From the NCBI RefSeq assembly GCF_039524015.1, contig NZ_BAAAGF010000001.1:930001-994000 (forward strand): a DNA stretch of 64,000 nt, written 5' to 3'. This DNA is from Gaetbulibacter_B jejuensis (GTDB taxonomy: Bacteria; Bacteroidota; Bacteroidia; Flavobacteriales; Flavobacteriaceae). The position numbers were made by a program, and so were the translations under genes. Positions 54,000 to 62,020 of the stretch are shown piece by piece. Within the stretch, counting starts at the first letter, position 1. Each line of letters starts with the position of its first letter. The notes under the pieces are model-generated. The model searched no databases. It was not told where the DNA came from and was given only the letters and a program-made list of their open reading frames with translations.

Positions 54000-54007
54000 A
54001 TTTTATT

Positions 54008-54709
54008 ATGAAGTTAGAAACATTGTCGAAAACCGAAATAGAGTATACTCAAAAGGATATTATATCTAAAATACGAGATTTAATTAATCATAAAAATCTT
54101 GAACCTGGAGATAAGTTACCTTCCGAAAGAATGTTGTCTGAAAAATTTGAAGTTTCTAGAAGTAATATTAGAGAAGCAATACAAAAGTTAGAATTTTATG
54201 GACTTTTAAAGTCTAGACCACAAAGTGGAACTTTTGTTGCAAATATAGGTATCATTGCTTTAAACGGTATGATTGAAGATATTTTGAGATTAGAAGACCC
54301 TGATTTTAAATCTTTAGTCGAAACAAGAATTTTATTAGAACTTAAAACGGTTAGGTTAGCAGCTCTAAGAAGAACAGAAGAAGACCTGGTGAGTATGAGG
54401 GCAACCTTAGATGCTTATTCAGAAAAGGTGTTAAATGGAGAAGATGCAGTACAAGAAGATTTATTATTTCACTTAGCAATAGCTAAAGCTTGTGGAAATA
54501 GTACTATTAATACATTTATGTTAATGATTACTCCAGAAATCATTACAAACTTTGAAAAGTATCATGTTTGCGATAAAAACCAACCTGAAATTGGAATCAA
54601 AGAACATGAGGCAATTTATGAGGCAATAAAAAATCAAGACCCTCAAGAAGCTAAATTAAAAATGAAAGAACATTTTAAGGTATTATATCAATACTGCTAT
54701 AGTAGTTAA
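54008..54709 (+). CDS. FadR-type GntR-family transcriptional regulator (alginate locus)
   Basis: This 233-residue protein has a winged HTH (about 15-78) with LPSERMLSEKF and SRSNIREAIQKLE, then an FCD ligand-binding domain (about 90-225). Putative metal and acid-sugar ligands of the FCD pocket are Asp151, His155 (DLLFHLAIAK), His200 and His222. FCD-type regulators usually sense small carboxylates; here a KDG, DEH or KDPG-type metabolite is plausible. Its own promoter bears one operator, while the two alginate operons bear double operators, which fits autoregulated repression with induction. It lies between the SusCD operon and the transport/catabolism genes. Confidence 0.9.
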   Translation: MKLETLSKTEIEYTQKDIISKIRDLINHKNLEPGDKLPSERMLSEKFEVSRSNIREAIQKLEFYGLLKSRPQSGTFVANIGIIALNGMIEDILRLEDPDFKSLVETRILLELKTVRLAALRRTEEDLVSMRATLDAYSEKVLNGEDAVQEDLLFHLAIAKACGNSTINTFMLMITPEIITNFEKYHVCDKNQPEIGIKEHEAIYEAIKNQDPQEAKLKMKEHFKVLYQYCYSS

Positions 54710-54717
54710 ATTGTTCT

Positions 54718-54754
54718 AAATGAAAACAAAATTGCACGGTTTATGTTTTCATTT
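54718..54754 (+). terminator. Possible terminator after the regulator gene
   Basis: An 11-bp perfect stem (AAATGAAAACA 54718-54728 with TGTTTTCATTT 54744-54754) follows the stop codon by 9 nt. The U tract is short, so termination may be weak. Confidence 0.5.
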
Positions 54755-54766
54755 CTAAATACAATA

Positions 54767-54814
54767 TTGGAGGGAAGTATGTTAATTAAGCATTACCTAA
54801 TTAAGGCGTCTTAA
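54767..54814 (+). promoter_or_regulatory. Leader of the MFS importer with repeated 13-mer and a mini-ORF
   Basis: TTGGAGGGAAGTA at 54767-54779 is identical to 47384-47396 in the susC leader. Its GGAGGG is spaced 4 nt from an ATG opening an 11-residue frame (54779-54814). CTCCA at 54823-54827 can pair back to TGGAG and is followed by ACTTTTTTT. It may be a translation-linked attenuator; no function is proven. Confidence 0.4.
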
Positions 54815-54900
54815 TTCACCTACTCCACTTTTTTTAATAAAAAAAAATAAGCTCTTACTTATGTGAGTATGGGGCTAACGTTGAAGAATATTAAAAACTT

Positions 54901-56172
54901 ATGAAGGTAAAAGGATTAAGATGGTGGATCATTGGTTTAATCTTTGTAGCTACAGTAATAAACTACATTGATAGAACCGCATTTGCATTACTTTGGCCAC
55001 AAATGGGTAAAGACCTTGGCATGGATAATTCAGACTATGCTTTAATGCTCAATATTTTTATGGTCACCTATGCTGCCAGTAAATTTCTATCAGGAAGACT
55101 GTATGACCAAATAGGAACTAGAATTGGGTTTATAGTTTCCATAGTGGTTTGGTCAGCAGCAGCAGCATTTCATGCATTAGCAAGAGGTGTTATTTCATTA
55201 TCTATAGTTAGAGGGTTACTAGGTTTAGGAGAAGCAGGTTTATGGCCTGGAGCTGTAAAGAGTAATGGCGAGTGGTTTCCTATTAAGCAAAGAGCTTTGG
55301 CGCAAGGTATTTTTAATTCTGGAGCATCAATAGGTAATGTAGTTGCTCCAATTGTTATTGTTTTTTTGTATGCTCAATTCGGTTGGAAATCAACTTACTT
55401 AATATTAGGAGGTTTAGGATTGTTATGGGTGATTCCTTGGTTTATACTCAATAAATCCAAACCAGAAGATCATCCTTGGATTACCGATAAAGAAAAAGCT
55501 TTAATACTTAATGATAGAACTGATGATGCTGATGATAAAAAAACAAAAGCAAAAAGCTTAAGTGTGGTTAAAATATTGAGTTATAAACAACCATGGGGAG
55601 TTTTGCTTTGTAGATTTTTTATTGAGCCTATTTGGTGGTTTTTTGCAGGATGGATGCCAATATATTTAAATTCAAAGTTTGGTTTAAGTATAGAAGAAAT
55701 TGGTAAAACTATGTGGATTTCATACCTAATGGCTGCAGCAGGAGGAATACTAGGAGGTATGTTTACTGAAGCAATAATAAAACGAACTAGTGTTGATGTA
55801 GGAAGAAAGGCAAGTATAGTATTAGGAAGTTTATTAATCATCATTGGGTTTGTTTCAATTATACTCTTTGTAAACGATTCTAATTATATGACATTTATTT
55901 ACCTCGCAGGTATTGCTCTCTTTGGGTTTCAATTTGCTATAGGTAACATACAAACTTTGTCGAGTGATTTATTTAAAGGCCCATCAGTAGGAACATTAGC
56001 AGGTTTAGCAGGAACTATTGCAGCTGTATCTCCAATAATTATGAATTGGTTTATTGGGACAATTACCCAAAGTGGTTCTTATACTCCAGCATTTATAGCA
56101 ATTACAGTGTCAGTTGTACTAGCTGTAGTTTCTATTTTCTTACTAATTAAAAAAGTAAAACTAGTACAATAA
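54901..56172 (+). CDS. MFS importer, hexuronate (ACS/ExuT) type
   Basis: This 423-residue inner-membrane carrier has 12 helices and the ACS-family opening INYIDRTAFALLWPQM (about 19-34). GEAGLWPGAVKSNGEWFP in the first half is typical of hexuronate and galactonate importers. Context suggests uptake of unsaturated uronate monomers or DEH from the periplasm. It is followed by the SDR gene after 47 nt and a terminator at 57003-57044. Its leader is at 54767-54814. Confidence 0.88.
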   Translation: MKVKGLRWWIIGLIFVATVINYIDRTAFALLWPQMGKDLGMDNSDYALMLNIFMVTYAASKFLSGRLYDQIGTRIGFIVSIVVWSAAAAFHALARGVISLSIVRGLLGLGEAGLWPGAVKSNGEWFPIKQRALAQGIFNSGASIGNVVAPIVIVFLYAQFGWKSTYLILGGLGLLWVIPWFILNKSKPEDHPWITDKEKALILNDRTDDADDKKTKAKSLSVVKILSYKQPWGVLLCRFFIEPIWWFFAGWMPIYLNSKFGLSIEEIGKTMWISYLMAAAGGILGGMFTEAIIKRTSVDVGRKASIVLGSLLIIIGFVSIILFVNDSNYMTFIYLAGIALFGFQFAIGNIQTLSSDLFKGPSVGTLAGLAGTIAAVSPIIMNWFIGTITQSGSYTPAFIAITVSVVLAVVSIFLLIKKVKLVQ

Positions 56173-56219
56173 TAGAACGATAAATTATAACACATATAAA
56201 TAAAATTAAGATAAAAAAC

Positions 56220-56984
56220 ATGAGTGAATTTAAAGGAAATGTAGCAGTAGTAACAGGAGCAACTGGAGGTATTGGCTTTGAAGTTGCAAAACGATTAGGT
56301 AAGGATGGTTATACGGTTGTTCTTAATGGTATTGATGATGAGGCTGGAGCCCAAAGGCTTAAAGAGCTTCAAGATTTAGGCATTACAGCAGAATATTATG
56401 GTTTTGATGTAACAAATGAAGAGCAAGTGTCAAATAATATAAAGACTATAGGAGATAAATATGGTAAAATAGATGTGGTTGTTAATAATGCAGGTGGCTT
56501 AGGTGGTCGATCTAGATTTGAAGAAATGACTACTGAATTTTACAGGTTTGTAATGGCGTTAAATCTTGATTCTACTTTTTTTGTTTCAAGAGCAGCTATA
56601 CCTTATCTTAAGAAAAGTGAAAACCCTTCAATAATAAATTATACGTCTATAGCAGGATGGAATGCAGGTGGACCTGGAGCAGGAATTTATGGAACTTCTA
56701 AAGCTGCAGTACATGCTATAACTAGAGCATTAGCAAAAGATTTAGCAGAGTATGGTATTAGAGTAAATGCAGTTTCTCCAGGAACAATTGACACCGATTT
56801 CCACAAACAAATAAAATCCACAAAACCTGAGGTTTTTGCTTCTTGGAAAAATAATATCCTACTAGGAAAATTAGGACAGCCTGAACAAGTAGCTTCTGTT
56901 GTTTCATTCTTAGCAAGTGAAAATGCTTCTTTTTTAACAGCTGAAACTATACAGGTAACAGGTGGTCAAGGATTAGGTATTTAA
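56220..56984 (+). CDS. Short-chain dehydrogenase/reductase, probable DEH reductase
   Basis: This 254-residue classical SDR has the cofactor loop TGATGGIG at 12-19, NNAGG near 91, and catalytic Tyr157-x-x-x-Lys161 (YGTSK). It is clearly related in build to the SDR at 43620 but diverged. Its setting between the uronate importer and KDG kinase is the classic place for the enzyme that reduces DEH to KDG. Which of the two SDRs is the main reductase, and whether they differ in NADH or NADPH use, is open. Confidence 0.9.
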   Translation: MSEFKGNVAVVTGATGGIGFEVAKRLGKDGYTVVLNGIDDEAGAQRLKELQDLGITAEYYGFDVTNEEQVSNNIKTIGDKYGKIDVVVNNAGGLGGRSRFEEMTTEFYRFVMALNLDSTFFVSRAAIPYLKKSENPSIINYTSIAGWNAGGPGAGIYGTSKAAVHAITRALAKDLAEYGIRVNAVSPGTIDTDFHKQIKSTKPEVFASWKNNILLGKLGQPEQVASVVSFLASENASFLTAETIQVTGGQGLGI

Positions 56985-57002
56985 GTTGATTGAGCTGTAA
57001 TT

Positions 57003-57044
57003 TTAAGCCAAACAATAATTTAAAACTTGTTGTTTGGCTTTTTT
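57003..57044 (+). terminator. Intrinsic terminator after the importer-SDR pair
   Basis: A perfect 11-bp stem (AAGCCAAACAA 57005-57015 with TTGTTTGGCTT 57030-57040) is followed by TTTT. Confidence 0.88.
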
Positions 57045-57077
57045 AAATGAATAATAAAGAGAGATTAAATACCAAAG

Positions 57078-58100
57078 ATGAGTAAAATTGTAACATTTGG
57101 AGAAATAATGTTAAGACTTTCAACTGAGAGGCACTTGCGTTTTTCTCAAGCAAAAACGTTTTCTGCTACTTATGGCGGAGGAGAATTTAACGTAGCTGTT
57201 TCTATGGCTAACTATGGTTTTCCAGTTGAATTTGTTACTAGACTTCCCAACAACGAGATTGGAGGTTGTGCATTAAAAGAAATGCGAAAGTTTAATATAG
57301 GCTCAAATCATGTTCTTTATGGAGGCGATCGTTTAGGGATTTATTATCTTGAAACAGGAGCAGGAACACGTGGTAGTAATGTTATTTATGACAGAGCTAA
57401 TAGTGCTATGGCTACTATAAAAAATGGAGAAATAGATTGGGAAGAGGTACTTAAAGATGCCACTTGGTTTCATTGGAGTGGTATTACTCCTGCCATTTCC
57501 GAAACTGCTGCCAAAGAATGTTTAGAAGCTTTAAAAGTTGCTCATAAATTAGGAGTTACAATTTCATCTGATTTAAACTATAGATCAAAGTTGTGGCAAT
57601 ACGGTAAAGAACCAAAACAAGTAATGCCTGAACTTTTAAAATACAGCAATATTATATTAGGTGATATTGATACAGCATTTTTTATGCTTGGGAAAGACAA
57701 GGTGAATCCTAATTATCAAGATGAAAAATCACTACCTGTTCTTTATGATCAGTTATTTAAGATTTGTCCTAATTTGCAAACAGTTGCCACGACATTGAGA
57801 TATTCAGTAAGTGCATCTCACCAACGAATTGGAGGAGTGCTTTATGATGGTAAAACTATTTACAATGCAGATATAAAAGAGGTTACACCAGTTGTGGATA
57901 GAGTAGGGAGTGGAGATGCTTTTATGGGAGGATTAATTTATGGTCTTTTAGAAGAAAACAGTACAAAACAAAGGGCTTTAAATATAGCTGTAGCTGCGTG
58001 TTGCTTAAAACATACTATCTCTGGTGACTATAATTTAATAACATTAGGCGAAATTGAAAAATTATTAACAGGTAATGCTGATGGTAAAGTATCAAGATAA
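57078..58100 (+). CDS. kdgK: 2-keto-3-deoxygluconate kinase (PfkB family)
   Basis: This 340-residue ribokinase-fold enzyme phosphorylates KDG to KDPG in the cytosol. The first motif GGGEFNVAVSMANYG (about 35-49) and the catalytic anion-hole G277-S-G-D280 in DRVGSGDAFMGG are present. A long family member, it fits KDG kinases of Bacteroidota. It is followed by the aldolase 10 nt later; upstream is the terminator at 57003-57044, so it has its own, unidentified promoter or is read through. Confidence 0.92.
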   Translation: MSKIVTFGEIMLRLSTERHLRFSQAKTFSATYGGGEFNVAVSMANYGFPVEFVTRLPNNEIGGCALKEMRKFNIGSNHVLYGGDRLGIYYLETGAGTRGSNVIYDRANSAMATIKNGEIDWEEVLKDATWFHWSGITPAISETAAKECLEALKVAHKLGVTISSDLNYRSKLWQYGKEPKQVMPELLKYSNIILGDIDTAFFMLGKDKVNPNYQDEKSLPVLYDQLFKICPNLQTVATTLRYSVSASHQRIGGVLYDGKTIYNADIKEVTPVVDRVGSGDAFMGGLIYGLLEENSTKQRALNIAVAACCLKHTISGDYNLITLGEIEKLLTGNADGKVSR

Positions 58101-58109
58101 ATAATAAAA

Positions 58110-58778
58110 ATGGCAAAATATTCGAGAATAGAAGTATTTAATGTAATGAGTGAAACAGGTCTAGTACCATTGTTTTATGATAGTGATATTGATATCTGTA
58201 AGCAAATTTTAAAAGCTTGTTATAATGGAGGAGCTAGACTGTTAGAGTTTACAGCTAGAGGAGATTTTGCTCCTGAAGTTTTTACAGAACTTAATAAATA
58301 TGTGATGGCTGAATTACCTGATATGATATTAGGTGTTGGATCTGTGACAGATGCAGCCTCAGCTTCAACATATATGGCATTGGGAGCTAACTTTATTGTA
58401 ACTCCTGTTTTTAGAGAAGATATTGCTATAGTTTGTAACCGTAGAAAAATATTGTGGTCTCCTGGTTGTGGGTCGTTAACTGAAATTGCTAAGGCAGAAG
58501 AGCTAGGATGCGAAATAGTAAAGTTATTTCCCGGTCAAGTATATGGACCTGATTTTGTTAAAGGTATAAAAGGACCTCAGCCATGGACAAGTGTGATGCC
58601 TACTGGAGGTGTTTTGCCAACAAGAGAAAATCTTGAAGGCTGGTTTAAAGCAGGTGTGTTGTGTGTTGGTATGGGATCAAAACTTATAACAAAAGATAAT
58701 AAAGGTAATTATGATTTGGGCAAAATTGAATCAGATACTAAAAATGTTTTGAAAATAATTAAATCTTTAAAAACTTAA
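58110..58778 (+). CDS. eda: 2-keto-3-deoxy-6-phosphogluconate aldolase
   Basis: This 222-residue class I aldolase splits KDPG to pyruvate and glyceraldehyde-3-phosphate, the last step of alginate breakdown. The catalytic Schiff-base Lys138 sits in KLFPG, the general acid Glu46 in LEFTARG, and MPTGGV in the phosphate site. It lies directly after kdgK and 6 nt before the short lacI gene. Some members also act on 4-hydroxy-2-oxoglutarate. Confidence 0.93.
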   Translation: MAKYSRIEVFNVMSETGLVPLFYDSDIDICKQILKACYNGGARLLEFTARGDFAPEVFTELNKYVMAELPDMILGVGSVTDAASASTYMALGANFIVTPVFREDIAIVCNRRKILWSPGCGSLTEIAKAEELGCEIVKLFPGQVYGPDFVKGIKGPQPWTSVMPTGGVLPTRENLEGWFKAGVLCVGMGSKLITKDNKGNYDLGKIESDTKNVLKIIKSLKT

Positions 58779-58784
58779 GAAAAA

Positions 58785-59306
58785 TTGAAGTCGTCAGCAA
58801 CAACAATAAAAGAGATTTCTTCTTTATCTGGTTACTCTGTCTCTACAGTTTCTAAAGCGCTTAATAATAAAGAGGATATTAGTTTAAAAACTAGAGAACT
58901 AATAAAAAATATTGCAAAGCAATTCAATTATGTTCCTAATAACTATGCTGTTGCACTAAGAGCAAAAAAGGCTAATGCGGTTGCTGTAGTTTTACCAGAA
59001 GTCACAAAGAAAAGGTACAGTCAAGCATTATGTTATCTGCAAAAAACAGCTGAAGACTACGGTTATAAAGTTTTATTATATCAAACATTTAATTCTAAAG
59101 TAAAGGAAGGTTATTATTTAAATAGTTTAAATGATGGCTCAATTGATGGTGTTTTTTTAATTTCAGATAAATCCAAAGAACGTAAAGGTTCTGAGGATGA
59201 AAAAGTGCCTATTATACAACTTCCCGTAAGCCAACTTAATACAGACAATGAAATAAAGGAATTGTCTTCTTCAAGTTTTGATATGTTTTTAAATCTAAAT
59301 TACTAA
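58785..59306 (+). CDS. Half-length LacI-family regulator
   Basis: This 173-residue protein starts at TTG, 6 nt after eda. Residues 6-60 are an intact LacI HTH with hinge: TIKEISSLSGYSVSTVSKAL, then NYVPNNYAVALR. A shortened first subdomain of the sugar-binding core follows to about residue 150. Full-length LacI regulators have about 330-340 residues with a second subdomain and a dimerisation face. No in-frame or frameshifted continuation is seen in the 200 nt after the stop. It may be a natural short form or a decayed gene; binding could still occur. Confidence 0.75.
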   Translation: MKSSATTIKEISSLSGYSVSTVSKALNNKEDISLKTRELIKNIAKQFNYVPNNYAVALRAKKANAVAVVLPEVTKKRYSQALCYLQKTAEDYGYKVLLYQTFNSKVKEGYYLNSLNDGSIDGVFLISDKSKERKGSEDEKVPIIQLPVSQLNTDNEIKELSSSSFDMFLNLNY

Positions 59307-59324
59307 CAAGCTTTATTAGATTTG

Positions 59325-59344
59325 GTGATAATGTCAATTATCAC
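59325..59344. promoter_or_regulatory. GTGATAAT-GTCA-ATTATCAC palindrome downstream of the lacI-like gene
   Basis: These are perfect 8-bp arms around 4 nt in the 207-nt gap before the SGNH esterase gene. A short TTTACC tail makes it a poor terminator, so an operator is equally possible. Its core resembles the palindrome at 47165-47179. A weak -33/-7-like pair (TTG 59417-59419, TAAGTTTT 59442-59449) lies downstream. Confidence 0.4.
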
Positions 59345-59513
59345 GTTTACCTTGTTTAAAATACATTACTCTGCCCTTTAGATTGGACTAATTATACAGT
59401 TGAAAACTTATTTCATTTGTTTTCTTGTTTTAGAAATAGTATAAGTTTTTGAAATTTTTTAATAATTAAAATCAAACACTTTTTGCTAGTTTTATTCTGT
59501 AATAAACTTTAGC

Positions 59514-60617
59514 GTGCGCATTAAAACTACATACCTCTTATTAACGCTTGCTTTTATGTGTTGTAAGAATCCCGAAAGTAAACAATTAGATGTTTTTCAG
59601 TCTAATAATGAGGTTTTTAAATATTCAGGAAGAACTATAACAAAAGAGCATTCAGTTGGGTTGATAAGTTCTGCTTCATCGGTTGAATTCAATGTGACAG
59701 GAGATTCGTTAACAATCAATATCCAGTCAGAATACAAACCAAGAAACTACTTTGTACTTACAATAAATGATGAGTATCAAAAACGATATACAATTTCTGG
59801 AGACACCATCAATTCCATTAAAATAGCTTTACCTAAAACAGAAACGCAAAATAAGGTTGGAATTTTTAAGGCAACAGAAGCGGCAAGTGGTATGGTGCTT
59901 TTTCATGGTGTAGAAGCTGAAGCTATTTCTATAGTTGAAAACAATCAAGTATTTACTATTGAGTTTATTGGCGATTCTATAACCTGTGGTGCTTTAATGG
60001 ATCCTACTGATGTTCCTTGTGATGCCAAAGGAGAATACATAGACCAGCATAATGCCTATTTAGCATATGGACCAATAGTAGCAAGAGCTTTAAACGCTGA
60101 TTATATTTTGAGTTCGGTTTCTGGTATGGGAATCTATCGTAATTGGAACGACGAGCATAAAGACGAGCCTATTATGCCTGAGGTTTATGAAAATTTATTC
60201 CTAAATACTAATGATGGTGTATTATACGATTTTAAGGTGAAGCCAAAGTTAGTGAGCATCTGTTTAGGAACCAATGATATGTCTCAAGGCGATGGCATCA
60301 AAGACCGTTTACCTTTCAATCCTAAAACTTATGTAGCACGTTATATAGAATTAGTTGGTAAAGTATATAAGCACTACCCAAATACTCAAGTTGTGCTTTT
60401 AAATAGTCCAATGATTCAGGGAGACAAAAACGACGTGCTTATAGATTGCTTAACCCAAGTAAAAGCACATTTTGAAAAGGACTCTAATAGAACAATTCCT
60501 ATATTTCAATTCAATGATGTGTATGCTAATGGTTGCAGTTACCATCCAAGTATAGCAGATAATAAAGTAATGGCCGAAAAACTAATTCCGTTCTTCAAAA
60601 AGATATTGGCCAACTAA
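59514..60617 (+). CDS. SGNH/GDSL esterase, CE2-like two-domain lipoprotein
   Basis: This 367-residue protein starts with GTG and has a lipoprotein signal (FMCC near residues 14-17). An N-terminal beta-sandwich (about 25-145) precedes an SGNH hydrolase domain with nucleophile Ser155 in GDSIT (153-157), the block-III LGTNDMSQGDG and the late Cys-Ser-Tyr-His-Pro with the catalytic His. The architecture matches carbohydrate esterase family 2 deacetylases. It probably removes acetyl groups from a plant- or alga-like glycan. It begins a new three-gene run after the alginate genes. Confidence 0.85.
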   Translation: MRIKTTYLLLTLAFMCCKNPESKQLDVFQSNNEVFKYSGRTITKEHSVGLISSASSVEFNVTGDSLTINIQSEYKPRNYFVLTINDEYQKRYTISGDTINSIKIALPKTETQNKVGIFKATEAASGMVLFHGVEAEAISIVENNQVFTIEFIGDSITCGALMDPTDVPCDAKGEYIDQHNAYLAYGPIVARALNADYILSSVSGMGIYRNWNDEHKDEPIMPEVYENLFLNTNDGVLYDFKVKPKLVSICLGTNDMSQGDGIKDRLPFNPKTYVARYIELVGKVYKHYPNTQVVLLNSPMIQGDKNDVLIDCLTQVKAHFEKDSNRTIPIFQFNDVYANGCSYHPSIADNKVMAEKLIPFFKKILAN

Positions 60618-60629
60618 ACATTTAATTTA

Positions 60630-62015
60630 ATGAAGATTTACAATAAATATATTTTGTGTTGTATAGGTAGTTTGTCTTTTATAATGAGCTCCTTTGCTAA
60701 TGTCACTATCCCATCTTTTTTTAGTGATTATATGGTGTTGCAACAGCAAGATAATGTTAAAATTTGGGGATGGAGTAACCCTCATGAACCCATAACCATT
60801 ACTACAAGTTGGAGTAATGATACTATTACAACCAAAGGCACTAATTACGCAAAATGGGAAGCAGTTTTAAAAACACCAAAAGCAGGTGGTCCATATACAA
60901 TAACAATTAAAGGTTATAATGAAATTAAACTGAATAATGTTTTAATTGGTGAGGTTTGGGTGTGTTCTGGTCAGTCCAATATGGAGTGGACTGCCTCTGC
61001 AGGAATTGATGATGCTGAAACAGCAATAGCTAGTGCAAATTTCCCTAATATTAGATTGTTTACAGTGTCAAAACATTCTTCCGAAACACCTCAAGATAAT
61101 CTGGATGGTCAGTGGCAAACGTGTTCACCAGAAACCATGCAGTACTTTAGTGCAGTTGCTTATTTCTTCGGAAAAAAACTACATCAAGAACTCGACATTC
61201 CAATAGGATTGATTAATTCTAGTTGGGGAGGAAGCTATGCCGAAACTTGGATGCCAGAATCAGTTTTTAAAACAAATGATGAATTGAAAAAAGCCTCTGA
61301 AAAAATTAATCCTGTTGAATGGGCTCCTTATGAACCTGGTCGTATATATAATGCTATGATTCATCCACTAACTAAGCTTAATGTTTCAGGAGTGATTTGG
61401 TATCAAGGTGAAAATAATACAGCAAATTCAAAGTCTTATCATTTAATTTTTTCTGAATTGATTAAATCTTGGAGACAAGCATTTAATAAAGAAATACCTT
61501 TTTATTTTGCTCAAATAGCGCCTTATTCTTACCATAAATCTTCTGGAGTAGAAGTTAGAGATGCGCAAAGACGCACATTGGAATTGCCAAATACTGCAAT
61601 GGTTGTCACTTCAGATATAGGAGATCTTAAAGATATTCATCCACGTAATAAAAAGGATGTAGGACTCAGGTTTGCTCAATTGGCACTTAAGAAGCATTAT
61701 AATACAATAGATGCTGTTGTTGAAAGTCCGTTGTATGCATCTGCTGAAGTAAAAAACAACAAGCTTTTAGTAACGTTTCATCATGCTGACGGATTATATG
61801 CAACGTCAAAGACCAGTCAGTTTGAAGTAGCAGGAGCTGATGAGGTATTTCATTCGGCGAAATTCAAAATAAAAGGAAATCAAATAGAAGTGTTTTCAAA
61901 ACAAGTAAAGGAACCTATGTATGTGAGGTATGCTTGGGGAAATACTATAGAAGCCAATATATTCAATAAAGTAGGATTGCCAATGTCTAGCTTTACCACA
62001 CAACTAATTAAATAA
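60630..62015 (+). CDS. Sialate O-acetylesterase-type carbohydrate esterase
   Basis: This 461-residue secreted protein has a signal peptide (about 1-23), an N-terminal beta domain (to about 100) and a SASA-type SGNH core. The nucleophile is Ser116 in CSGQSNMEW, followed by the family marker INSSWGGSYAETWMP and WYQGENN. The late catalytic Asp/His pair is in KDIHPRNKK. Such enzymes deacetylate sialic acid or, more often in Bacteroidota, xylan and other acetylated glycans. It is 12 nt after the CE2-like gene and 5 nt before the GH3 gene. Confidence 0.88.
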   Translation: MKIYNKYILCCIGSLSFIMSSFANVTIPSFFSDYMVLQQQDNVKIWGWSNPHEPITITTSWSNDTITTKGTNYAKWEAVLKTPKAGGPYTITIKGYNEIKLNNVLIGEVWVCSGQSNMEWTASAGIDDAETAIASANFPNIRLFTVSKHSSETPQDNLDGQWQTCSPETMQYFSAVAYFFGKKLHQELDIPIGLINSSWGGSYAETWMPESVFKTNDELKKASEKINPVEWAPYEPGRIYNAMIHPLTKLNVSGVIWYQGENNTANSKSYHLIFSELIKSWRQAFNKEIPFYFAQIAPYSYHKSSGVEVRDAQRRTLELPNTAMVVTSDIGDLKDIHPRNKKDVGLRFAQLALKKHYNTIDAVVESPLYASAEVKNNKLLVTFHHADGLYATSKTSQFEVAGADEVFHSAKFKIKGNQIEVFSKQVKEPMYVRYAWGNTIEANIFNKVGLPMSSFTTQLIK

Positions 62016-62020
62016 CAATC

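Noticed and set aside
59307..59513. Missing half of the LacI gene after a frameshift
   Set aside because: No frame in this gap encodes a periplasmic-binding-like domain, so a simple frameshift does not explain the short protein.
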